Shown here: positions 54,552-64,000 of the stretch, piece after piece | How positions within the stretch are numbered: position 1 is the stretch's first letter | Layout of the letters: each line of letters opens with the position of its first letter | Source of the DNA: Chlamydoabsidia padenii | Lineage: Eukaryota; Mucoromycota; Mucoromycetes; Mucorales; Cunninghamellaceae | Length of the DNA stretch: 64,000 bases | Reading direction: 5' to 3' | Assembly (NCBI GenBank): GCA_025330725.1 | Contig: JAIWND010000023.1 | Location: 1 to 64,000, forward strand | Made by a program: the position numbers and the translations under genes | Notes under the pieces: generated by a model | Seen by the model: only the letters and a program-made list of their open reading frames with translations | Told to the model about the DNA's origin: nothing | Database searches by the model: none

Positions 54552-55709
54552 TCATCGCTTTTGGAAAGCAAAAGCCAGGTAGATCCCAGCAGCTTCCCAT
54601 TCTTCAGGAGACATTTCCGGACCTTGACCACCCACCACGCCTATCTTTTGTAACAACATGGCATGATTCTTGTCCTTTATCGCCCGCTGGTAAAATGGAT
54701 GGAAGTTTTCCTTGTAGATTAAATCAAGGCCATATTCTTTGGCTAGACTATAATCATAATAATAATCATAATAATAAAAAGAGGGTATTAGTGAATGTAA
54801 CCCTTGTTACCCTCTTGTTTGCATTCTTTTTCTTACATTACTTTTCAAATGTTCCCCAGTGCACCAAGTATTCAGGACAATCCACAGCATCTTCCAGATG
54901 AAACATGTACTTGCAACCAAAAGGAGAAAAGGCAGTAGGCGAGGATTTAGGTTCACCAAGAGGATCAAATTCAATCCAATAAAATTCATTACCGAAACCC
55001 AAGATATCGGGAGGTTCTTGACGGACACGTTTGACCAAAAGATTAGCATCAGGCATGGTACCAATGAATTGACCCCCAGAGCGAAGATGACGACTGACGT
55101 TATGAAGCATCATTCGAGCTTTGGTTTCCGATTCAAACGCATAGTGAAGACAGAATTGCATCGAGACCACATCCACCGGTTTCCGAGTTTTGAGGAGAGG
55201 CCCAATAGGTTCACTATAACAATCCAAGGCATGGAATTCAGCATCAAACGAGCGACTACGTAGATTTTTGTAACGTTCCTTCATTTGTTCCAATGACACC
55301 GCCGCGATATCTAGTCCATGTAAGGGTGAGATAAAGAAGAATGTATCAAGATATACTTACCAGCTGCAATCAAGTAATCGATTCTTGCTTTGGCCCATTT
55401 GATAAGATCACCGCCTTTACCGCAACCCATATCAAATACACATTGTCGACTTTTTGTATGTCGTTGGATCAAGACACTTTTCACCCAATTGTTGAAGCTT
55501 CGCATCCGGATGATCTTGGATTGTTTTCGTTGCACCACACCTACATCGGGTCGTTGATTGTAATGTTGTGCTACTCGATGAGCGTCACTTGCTTCATCTG
55601 TAAAAGATCGTTTAATGGTTTTATGACGTTGGTGTTCAGGATGGTCTTGTGAATCGGTGTATTGTTCATCTTGGTAAGATTTTTTTCGTGGGTTTCTTGT
55701 GGAGTCCAT
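54552..55709 (-). CDS. ABD1: mRNA cap guanine-N7 methyltransferase (Abd1/RNMT)
   Basis: Three exons, 55709-55361, 55310-54842, 54747-54552; 337 residues. A basic, disordered N-terminus (about 1-45) is followed by V-A-Q-H-Y-N-Q-R-P and R-S-F-N-N-W-V-K-S-V-L-I, the cap-methyltransferase lead-in. SAM-binding motif I is V-F-D-M-G-C-G-K-G-G-D-L-I-K-W. Then come V-S-M-Q-F-C-L-H-Y-A-F (catalytic-pocket motif), G-G-Q-F-I-G-T-M-P-D-A-N and a C-terminal domain with F-H-P-F-Y. The enzyme methylates the cap guanine at N7 in the nucleus. GGCGGCGTTTTAAA lies about 160 bp upstream. Confidence 0.95.
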
Positions 55710-56081
55710 TGTTGATATATTATCTACGCTTTTTTTGATTGAAGAGATGCTTGTCGCTGTTAATGGTGTGTGCCAAGATGTAGAGAGAAGAATATTACGT
55801 AGAAGAGAAGAGAAAGAGTGTAAAACTGAAAGGTCTGTTTTTATTTTATTTTATTTTTTAAAAAAAAGGCGGCGTTTTAAATTTAACGGCAACATAGCAT
55901 GGATCGCAGGAAGACAAGAATGGCTTTGTCAGAGCAACTATCCATTACTGTTCCTCTTGGCCCCCGCATTATATTCATACCCACTTTATTATGATCTATA
56001 CTTTTAGCTATTAAAAACGGGGTGATAGATGGAAGGAGGAAAGTGAGATAACTAAATAAAGGGGACCAAATGATGTCGGCA
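55710..56081. other. Spacer between cap methyltransferase and CYSTM genes
   Basis: Contains GGCGGCGTTTTAAA at 55868-55881 and a T8A8 tract near 55852-55867. A minus-strand frame here (to 55883) looks signal-peptide-like but overlaps the CYSTM last exon out of frame and is rejected. Confidence 0.45.
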
Positions 56082-56528
56082 TTAAAAGAGAGCGTCCATG
56101 GCACAGCAGAAGCATAAGGCAGCAAGACTATACATGTTATAAAAAAACCCCTTCGGATTAGCATCACATATATTCCCTCGCTTCTTTTTCCCTATTAGTC
56201 AAACTTACCAACCTAAGCACATTCCATCCCCACCGCCTTTTTGTTGTTGCTGATTCGGAACATAGACGCTTTGAGGCTGTGCTTGAGGAGAATAGTATTG
56301 TTGCTGGTTATGTTGATAAGGTTGTTGTTGATAAGGTTGTTGTTGAGAGTAAGACTGTTGCTGATAATAACTTTGGTTCTGCGGTGATTGATAACTTTGG
56401 TTCTGTGGTGGCTGGTAGCTTTGGTTCTGAGGGGACTGATACACATGAGGGGATGATTGGCCTTGGTTTTGTGGGTTATACGAAGGAGGCGGTGGATATG
56501 AGTATTGTTGCTGGCCTTTATTATCCAT
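56082..56528 (-). CDS. CYSTM-domain tail-anchored small protein
   Basis: Two exons, 56528-56209 and 56127-56082; 121 residues. A Gln/Tyr/Pro/Ser-rich N-terminal region with imperfect P-Q-N-Q-S-Y repeats is followed by a C-terminal CYSTM module, K-G-G-G-D-G-M-C-L-G-C-L-A-A-L-C-F-C-C-A, ending M-D-A-L-F. The last 15 residues are on a 46-nt exon, so the motif is easily missed. CYSTM proteins are small Cys-rich TM stress-response proteins anchored in the plasma membrane. GCGGGAGTTTTAAGCGCC lies about 85 bp upstream. Confidence 0.85.
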
Positions 56529-56735
56529 AATGTCGTATTTGAGTGGGGAAAAGAGAAAAGAAAAAAAAAAAGAGATTTTCAAAATAAAAAATTTTCAGCA
56601 GGAAAGTCAATGCGGGAGTTTTAAGCGCCAGTTGAAATATATTTATGGAAGATGTTTCATTGAACAAGACGCAGGGAAAAAATAGATTTTTCTGCTTGGC
56701 TTGGTCTCAAATGGTCAGGTGAATAGGGAAACTAA

Positions 56736-57228
56736 CTACAAGAAACTCCCTACCAACACTGTAGAAATGACAAGCGCAGCTATACCTATCGGCTGTTGAA
56801 TATTAGAGGTTGCACCACTTTGATTGGCACCACCTCCACTGGCACTTGCACTAGAGGAAGGAGAGCCACTGACAGCTGATGAGGCTTGAGCTACTAAGCT
56901 AGAATAAGTAGGGTTGGCGAGAATGCTTGAATAGGAAGGATCGGTTTTCATTGCTGATAAAGTGGATTCGGCCTATTCAAATTTTGAAAAAAAAAACAAT
57001 TAAAACGCCGTTCCTTGCATGATCGAGCACCCCACTCACATGAGCAATGGCAGAACTTAACACACTGGGATCAACATTCCCGAGTTCAGAAGTAGGAATG
57101 CTTGCTATAGAAGAAACAATTGATAAGATGAAAACGAATCATACAAATCAGACATTCTTACATTGGGCCATCACATTGTAACCAGCAAAAGCAGTGAGGG
57201 CAAGAATAAGGAAGGTTGGTTTAACCAT
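56736..57228 (-). CDS. Small secreted, probably GPI-anchored Ser/Ala-rich protein
   Basis: Three exons, 57228-57162, 57104-57040, 56972-56736; 122 residues. Signal peptide MVKPTFLILALTAFAGYNVM, a short soluble domain (V-D-P-S-V-L-S-S-A-I-A, A-E-S-T-L-S-A-M), then a Ser/Gly/Ala-rich stretch and a C-terminal hydrophobic helix (G-I-A-A-L-V-I-S-T-V-L-V-G-S-F-L) with small residues before it, as required for GPI attachment. Typical fungal cell-surface protein; no family recognised. Confidence 0.7.
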
Positions 57229-57466
57229 GTTCGAAAGAATGGAATTCTAAAGGAAGAGAGAGAGAAACACAACAATGTACTTTTATAACTTATTAGTGTA
57301 TGATGCTCGGTGACATAGTCTAGCCTTTATTATTCTGTATTATTTTGAGATGATAAATAAAAATACATGTTACACACTACTTTAGTCCAAATTTTCTGTG
57401 CATCTTTTTTTTTTTTTTAATCTCCTGACACCAAATGTTTATTTTATTTCAAGTTGTATGAGAATC

Positions 57467-57500
<34 letters not shown>

Positions 57501-57686
57501 TATGTGATATGGTAAAAGAGGATAAATAAAAGGACAATGATGCACAGCATCACTGTATATACAATATAAAGAGGAGAGTGAGGAAGAGGGAAGGTAACTG
57601 GTATACATACAGTACAACATGATATATATGTGTGTGGGGAAAAGAGTGCATCTATAAATAAATAAGACTATACTATACTAGATAAA
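57229..57686. other. Spacer with TA microsatellite
   Basis: (TA)n at about 57470-57497, a T-run near 57406-57418 and AT-rich sequence that is promoter of the GPI-type gene and 3' flank of the sulfate permease gene. No gene. Confidence 0.5.
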
Positions 57687-60654
57687 TCAGGCACCAAAGT
57701 ATGACCGGGCTGATTGCTTTTGATGCCACCTAGCGGAGATTGTTCGTACAGCCGTATCTACATCCCAATGGAAGCAAGGGTATCTTTCAGTCGGCAACTG
57801 ATCGTGTGGATCAGTGGACATGTTGATGTTGGCATAATAAGGGTCAATGTCCATTTCCATAGGATCATACAAACTGTTACGTGAAGAGAATCGATTGACA
57901 TCCAATTCCATAAATGCCGCTGATCGCCAAGATTCCACTATTGCTTTTTCATCATTGCCATGTTTTTGCAGCATCATTGATCTACGATTCAATGGTGGTT
58001 GCAGGTGTTGGTGAGGTGACATTAAAAGTGACGGTGCTGACATGTTGATTGTTGTTGTGGTATATTGATGGTGTTGTTGTTGTGGTGATGCTACAGCAGT
58101 TTGAACCTGTGATGACATGGGAGATTGTTGTGAGCATTGATACGACATTGGTGGTGGTGGTGGTAATGATGATTCCATATCGGGTGTTGTCTTTTCCATC
58201 GAATCATCGTGTTGGTCCCCCCATGTACCGAATCCAAATGTTAAAAGATCGCGACGGATTCGTTCATTTTGTAAGCCAGTAAAATGCCATTCTACAGTTT
58301 GACCAGCATGTCGTTCCAATGTCGTCCGTACACACCCTAACGCCTGTAAGCCCGTGGTATCGATTGAATGTACAGCCGACATATCCAACACAATAGCACC
58401 CAGTAATGGTTGGCGATGTTCATGAGAGTGATAAGGATATGTCTTGTTGGCATCCACAGATTCATTCCAAGGAAGTGATTTGATATCCCTATTGTTTTCC
58501 CCATTCCTAGTTCTTGACTTTCCAAATCGAGTCAATTTCTCCGCCACATGTCCAGCATTAGGATAAAGCACCGAATCAGTCAAGCGAATCACCAACATGC
58601 CAGGAGGAAGGGGCTCCAAAACCTTGGTAAAGTGAGGGTCCGATTCATCTACATATATATAATGTTGGTCAGCAGAATAACTGTCACCATCCATTGGCCG
58701 CAGGTGATGTTGAGGCGATTTCAATAAAGGACAGCGACCAAGAGCAACAACAGGAGGTCGCGCTAGTCTGAGTAACATGATAGCCAAAGAGAGTCCCACA
58801 GAAGCATAAATACCAGTTTCCACATCCACAAAACAAGTGATTCCAACACCAAGTAAAAACACAGCCAACTCCAATAAACTTGTCCGGTAGAGCTCCATGA
58901 CATAAGAAGGACCAGACACCAAATCAGACACTGCATGGACAACCACAGCAGCAAGGACGGCTTCAGGAATAAAGTAGAATGCCGGAGTCAATACATAAAG
59001 AGCTAGCACCACGATACATCCAGTAAAAACCCCAGCCATAGGAGTTTTCGCACCAGATCGTGCCATCACCGCTGTTCGACTAAAAGCACCAGTAGCAGGG
59101 TAAGCACTATTTGCATAAAACAAAATAAAAAAAAAAATAAGCAAGCAGACATATAGGATAATGTTGTTTTATTAGTTCTTACCCAAAAAAGGCACCAATG
59201 ATATTGCTTGCTCCAATAGCCATGATTTCTTGATTAGGTTTGATATCATAGTCATTCATACGACCAAAAGATTTGGCAACAGATACCTATCAAGAAAAAA
59301 AAAAAGTGTTAGCCAATCAGTAATTCATTCTTGGTGTTCTAAAAATACGTACATGTTCCAACACCAAAATCAGAATAATAGAAGGCAATACCCCCATTGA
59401 TTCAGAGATGATATCCAGTCGCACATGAGGTATGCCCATCGCATCGAATCCAGCGGGAACTTGCTTGATAATCTTGAAGGCACTATCCTTTTTTCCAATG
59501 TTGAGCAAAAAGCTTATAAAAGTGCCCAAAATCACAATGAGTCCATTCCGCATAATACCCATAAAGAAGAGAGGTTTCTTAAGTTGAGGTACACGAGCTG
59601 CCAAATGACCAGTGCCGAATTTAATCATATAGAGAATCACAAGTCCAGTAACACCAAAGGCTGCATCAATATGCGTGGTAGGAAGTTGCTTGAAAAACTG
59701 TACAAAGACCAGGTAGGGAGGTTGATGTGTATCAACACCAGTCAAGCCAAAGATCTTTGGCCATTGTCCCAATCCAATAGTGATAGCCGACCCACTCATA
59801 TAACCAGCAATGGCAGGTCCTATTAGTAATTGAAGAAGGGTAAAAGATAAGGTTGGTTTTAATTAGTTGAGAGTATTATCAAGTATTTGTTTATTTCATT
59901 TACCAGATATAAAGTCAACGAGAATGCCTAAACGAATCATACCCATCAGTAGAGTAATTACACCACATACTAACGATAAGCACACAGCTACTTCTGGACC
60001 AGTGATGTCAGGATGAGCTTCAGTGACTTTGGTGATTGCTTCCCCAACAAGCAATGATACAACAGCTAGGTTTAAAAAAGAAGAAGAAGAAGAAGAAACA
60101 AAAAAGGAGGTGGGTAAGAAATTTAATGTCAAAAGAGCGGCGGCGTTTAAAAGTTTCATTTTCAAGCATACTTACTGATGGGACCAATGCTGATATCTTT
60201 GCTCGTTCCAAACAGACAATATATAGTGACACCAACAAAAGAAGTGCTATAGTATGACATGTTAGTGCATTAATGGAAAAATTGTCTTGCTTCATGATGA
60301 TCACTTACTATAGGCCGTATTGTGGATCTAAATTGGCGACTTTTGCATATGCAATGCCCTGAGGCACTAGCAGTAACCCTACAGTGATACCTGCAATGAC
60401 ATCTTGAAACAACCACTTTATTTGGAAAAGAAGAGTTGTAAGCGATTCATTCATTCATCAAATATCAGCAGTTTTTTTTTCTTTTTTTTTTTTTTTTTTT
60501 TTTTTTTACTTACAGAAAGGTTATATCGATGGATCCATTGCAGGATAGGAAAGAAGCCAAGAATATAGGAGAAAACTGACTGACAACACGTTGATTTTGA
60601 CTTGAGCCACTTTTCTCGAAATGTCGGCGTTTGATAATCGAGAACAATGCTCAT
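57687..60654 (-). CDS. SulP/SLC26 sulfate permease with STAS domain
   Basis: Seven exons, 60654-60514, 60415-60309, 60246-60176, 60065-59904, 59819-59353, 59286-59183, 59106-57687; 823 residues. Family signatures: W-L-F-Q-D-V-I-A-G-I-T-V-G-L-L-L-V-P-Q-G-I-A-Y-A at the first helices, G-T-S-K-D-I-S-I-G-P, G-Y-M-S-G-S-A-I-T-I, and N-Q-E-I-M-A-I-G-A-S-N-I-I-G. About twelve membrane segments, then a STAS domain (G-A-I-V-L-D-M-S-A-V-H-S-I-D-T-T-G-L-Q-A-L) and a disordered Gln/His/Pro-rich insert and C-terminus. It probably imports sulfate at the plasma membrane. Pieces easily missed are the 104-nt exon 6 and the 71-nt exon 3. Confidence 0.94.
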
Positions 60655-61965
60655 GGTTTTGGTACAGAGAATGAGGATTTAAAAGAGAGAGAAAAAGAAA
60701 AAAAAAAGATTGCTTGGAATACGATTTTCAAACTTGTAAAAGTGCTTGCATTTATACCTTTTGATGAGCTTGATCTCTACTTCAAATTATGTTGTGTATG
60801 TACGTTAATTGAATTGACACCATGATGTATGTAAAACCTCCTTCCCCTAGTCTTTGTCTTTCATTTATGACATTGAATAAACATGATCTGATTTTTTCTT
60901 CCCTTGCCCCTTGAATTTAGAAATGTAATCAAAGGTAAATCCAATTTAAGAATTCATGCCGATTTCAAACTCCGGATACGTTTGTGGGATGTGCCTTAAT
61001 TTCCAAATAAATTGAAAATCCTTTTGCCAAAAGAATTCGTGCAACCTTCAAACATTATTATGAATAGGGAGGCAATGATACATTACTGATTGGTTCCGAT
61101 TAATGCGAATATGTACTTGTACATGAGCGTTGTCTCAACTGGTTTCAATTAGTTATCTGTCATCATGCGTCATCATCAGCGTTTTTCCTTTTCTGAAACA
61201 ATCGATCCAATAACTATTTCATCTGATGTTTATTTTTCTACAGCGTGGATATATAACTTGTTTGCTGACATTAATTTGCAGCAAAAAAAGATCGTCGAGT
61301 CGGAGTTTCACTTTTGCCACTACGCATTATGCACCATATGGTTTATCCAGACCCATGAATTGTATCATTACTAGAATATACCTAAATCCCAAAACGGGCG
61401 ATGACAAGCAAAGGAGTGACAAAGGATAAAAACACCAGGACATCAAATTCAGTCTTTCACAGCCAATTATGCTTGGCTATACAAACATAATATTCACCCA
61501 ACTTTATGACTTTATAGTAGTCAGCTTTCCAACAACAAGAAGAGTTCTATAATAGACATGACCCTTTATACAGTCTAGCGGTCAATAAAATCCCTAATTG
61601 TCCATGCTCGGATCGCCGACCAAAAAGGAATTGGAGAGATCGATCTTGGGATGCTGAGGTGTAATGTGCATGAATTCGTTTCAAAAGTGCTTTCCCTCGT
61701 TAAAAAAACAATGAATTTCAACTCTCAGCACGTTGGTAAAAGTAAAGATGGTACCTCGATAGATTCGTGATATGATCGGTATATGAAAATAGAGCCAAGG
61801 GAAGTAGAGCCGCTTGGCACGGGTATTTTCAAATCCCGCTACCCAACGATTTCTTTTGTCGCATTTCCCTTTTTTTTTTCTTCCTTTTCCTTCTCCATTC
61901 TTATTGTAGCCATTTTGTCTGTATCTAAATTACACAGTCAATTGGTGCTTGTTTATTGCTAAATC
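60655..61965. other. 1.3-kb divergent intergenic region
   Basis: Between the sulfate permease (minus) and the BAR-PH gene (plus). Contains GATTTCAAACTCCGG near 60961-60975 and an exact TTTCAAATCCCGC at 61827-61839, 127 bp before the ATG. Short open frames are not protein-like. Confidence 0.5.
61827..61839 (+). promoter_or_regulatory. Recurrent promoter motif upstream of BAR-PH gene
   Basis: TTTCAAATCCCGC, identical to the beclin copy, at -127 relative to the ATG. Confidence 0.5.
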
Positions 61966-64000
61966 ATGCAACCTTCTTTGATAACCTTGAACGATGCCAT
62001 CACTGATTCACCAGTTTACCGTGCAAATATCCACCATTTTGACGAACAACTGGATCTTGTTGAAAGATGGCTTGATACACTCTCCAAACAACTAAAAGTC
62101 TACTGTGACAAGTTGAACAGTAAGTTGATTGTTGCTCATGAATGAAATAAGCTGCTGGACTCATCTCGTTGTTTTTTTTTTTTTTTTTAGAATTCAACAT
62201 GGAAACCAACCTAGTCTGCAAAAAGACCATTCCTGTCGGTATTGATGACTCATTGATTGGTAAAAAAGAAAAGAGACTGTTATGGTGCTACTTTATTGTA
62301 CATAGTCTAACTGAGACATTACTTTCTAGATCCGCACTTTACTGGCGGCGTAATCAAAAGCTTCTCTGATGCGCTACAAACAAGCCTGGCCTTCAAGACT
62401 AAACTAGTATGTTGGAACAAGATACTACACTGACATATATGCTCACTTTTTTTTTTAAAAAAAAAATAATCTTTTGATAGGTATCTGATTTGGAGGATAA
62501 CTTTATCCAACCTCTCCAACAATTTATCAAAGGTCATCTCAAGGAATTCAGGGTAAAACAGCAAAAAGATCATGATCTTTTACTATTTCAACTAACCCCT
62601 CCCAATCTCTCCTTTTGTATTGTCCAATAGGATTTCCGAAAACAACATGAAAAAGCATTGGAACGGTATGAATCTCAGCTCACCAGATATGCCTCACAAA
62701 GCAAGTCTAAAGAAGTATCAGCCTTACGTGAAGAAGCCTTCCGGTTACATGAAGCTCGCAAATACTTTGTGCATATGTCTGGTCAACACGTTGTGCGTCT
62801 TCTACAATTCAGGTCGGCACTTGAACATACTGTTGTGGAACGATTCTCGGCGGCAACCTTGGCCCACTTGAACGACTTTGATGGTGGTATGCCTGTTTGG
62901 CAAAAGTTGGATAATCAATTGGCATCATGGAAACAATGGCTGCTAGACGTAAGTTAACATAATTATGAAAACATACTTATTATGCATGATCAACCTAACT
63001 CGAGGAATTATTTTTTTTAGGACAAAAGTACTTGTAACTATCAGTTACACAAACTACAGAATACCAGGAAAGAACTCGAAAATGAATTCATCAATCAAAC
63101 CCAGCCACCTCGTGATCTCGACAAATATGCACCTTCCACTTTTAATACTACGGTACAATCTCCTATGACCAAACAATTCTCCATGGATATACTTGATAAA
63201 ACAATACCGGATCAACACATCAAGTCTCATCACAAATGGGGTTATCTGTTTACTCGTGGTGCCCGTGGAAATTGGACAAGGCGGTGGTTCTTCTTGTATG
63301 ATGGTTACTTTGGCTCCTGTCTTGTTAATGTGTCTCAAAAATCAAAGGGTGCAATCTCCTTGGATGAAAAGGTCTCGGTCCTTTTGTCTGAAATCAAACC
63401 TATAACCGATATTGATCGTCGCTACTGCTTTGAAGTAGTTTGTGTACAACGGTAAGTGGGGAAAAAAAAAAAAAAAGAAAAAAAAAGTAAATAATAGTTA
63501 TGCGTATATCTTATGAATGTTTTTGATATAGGTCTCCCATTGTCATGCAAGCCGAAACGGAGGATGAAATGAAGGACTGGATGTCGGCGTTTGACAAAGC
63601 GAAACTACTGGCGATTCGAAATGAACAAGCACCCTCTCGAATAGTTTCAAATCCAACAACCATTGACGACCAACAACACCAAAACAATAACCATCACTTT
63701 GAATCACCAAACGAACTTTGCAACAACAAATACTCGTTTAGTCATGTCGATGCATCAAGATCCTTCATTAGCCAATCTGTTACTTCAACACGCAGCAACT
63801 CTGGGTCAACAACCGAAGACAACCAGCATGAATCTCACCAACCCTCCATTGTACTTTTATCGACCTCTGCTGACAATGATCGGGTCTCCTTGGCAAACTC
63901 TACATCACTAACACCACTGCTTGTTTGGGAGGCTGCGCGTGCTCCATCTTCATCGCACTCAGGGCCATCACCGTTTACTCCTGCAACATCGTCGACAAAC
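61966..64000 (+). CDS. BAR-PH domain protein (Sip3/Lam-type), 3' truncated by window
   Basis: Seven exons so far: 61966-62119, 62191-62259, 62330-62406, 62481-62552, 62631-62948, 63021-63451, 63532-end; frame open at 64000. Residues 1-270 form a helical BAR-like domain (D-S-P-V-Y-R-A-N-I..., L-D-L-V-E-R-W-L-D, F-I-Q-P-L-Q-Q-F-I-K, H-E-K-A-L-E-R-Y-E). A PH domain follows at about 305-410 (H-K-W-G-Y-L-F-T-R...W-T-R-R-W-F-F-L-Y-D-G-Y-F, with C-F-E-V-V and E-D-E-M-K-D-W-M-S-A-F). A Ser/Asn-rich region runs off the window. BAR-PH order fits yeast Sip3/Ysp1 (Lam family, ER-plasma membrane sterol transfer), but the diagnostic VASt domain would lie beyond the end. An ArfGAP-type BAR-PH protein is an alternative. 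Confidence 0.8.

Noticed and set aside
55883..56167. Minus-strand frame with signal-peptide-like start
   Set aside because: Overlaps the last CYSTM exon out of frame; the CYSTM reading gives a known motif.
1..64000. CRISPR arrays, operons, bacterial insertion sequences
   Set aside because: No regularly spaced identical repeats, no transposase-like frames, and all genes have spliceosomal introns; the window is eukaryotic nuclear DNA.

Overview
The window is nuclear DNA of a filamentous fungus, most probably an early-diverging Mucoromycota (Mucorales-like) species. Genes are dense (about 30 protein-coding loci in 64 kb, on both strands). They are cut by many short spliceosomal introns (roughly 55-130 nt, GT-AG with a few GC-AG), and intergenic DNA is AT-rich with long poly(T)/poly(A) tracts and TA microsatellites. 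Assignment to Mucoromycota is inference from this architecture and from protein character. No rRNA, tRNA or mitochondrial signal was seen.

Layout. 0-6.3 kb: 3' end of a quinone oxidoreductase, cytochrome c oxidase subunit VIIa (COX9), a Vps1-type dynamin and an Mso1/Sec1-binding-like protein. 6.8-10.2 kb: an apparently decaying block with a Pho88/SND3 gene carrying two in-frame TAA codons and an unrecognised minus-strand gene with an in-frame TGA. 10.7-13.4 kb: arrestin-like protein. 13.4-15.1 kb: gene-poor, repeat-bearing. 15.2-21 kb: minus-strand run of a RhoGEF, a small two-TM protein and a UPF0014 (FetB/ALS3-like) permease. 21.5-31.4 kb: plus-strand run of an NDP-kinase-domain protein, Prp40, a structured ncRNA candidate, a PNUTS-like PP1 regulator and a monocarboxylate-type MFS transporter. 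31.9-36.5 kb: a secreted N-formylglutamate amidohydrolase-fold protein, a small secreted protein, a DHHC palmitoyltransferase and an unknown protein. 37.8-46.6 kb: a coiled-coil tail-anchored protein, a membrane-anchored casein kinase 1, ALG9 and a PA-TM-RING ubiquitin ligase. 48.4-52.6 kb: a CaMKK/Sak1-like kinase and Beclin 1/Atg6. 52.6-54.4 kb: gene-poor and repeat-bearing, sharing a repeat family with 14 kb. 54.5-60.7 kb (minus): mRNA cap methyltransferase, CYSTM protein, GPI-type protein and SulP sulfate permease. 62-64 kb: a BAR-PH protein running off the end.

The genes are ordinary eukaryotic loci, not an operon or island. Several belong to the endomembrane system (Vps1, Mso1-like, arrestin, DHHC, CK1, ALG9, PA-TM-RING, Beclin, BAR-PH) or to mRNA metabolism (Prp40, PNUTS, cap methyltransferase), but neighbours do not obviously cooperate.

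The observations that most deserve follow-up are: a recurrent bipartite promoter motif (TTTCAAATCCCGC and variants) 75-280 bp upstream of many start codons; a hairpin-rich ncRNA candidate at 26.7-26.9 kb; microexons of 10, 14, 20 and 22 nt; GC-AG introns; a dispersed repeat family; and the localized nonsense-mutation block at 6.8-9.7 kb. Exon coordinates were derived by hand from splice consensus and reading phase, and summed exon lengths keep frame for every multi-exon gene called as a CDS except the decayed ones.
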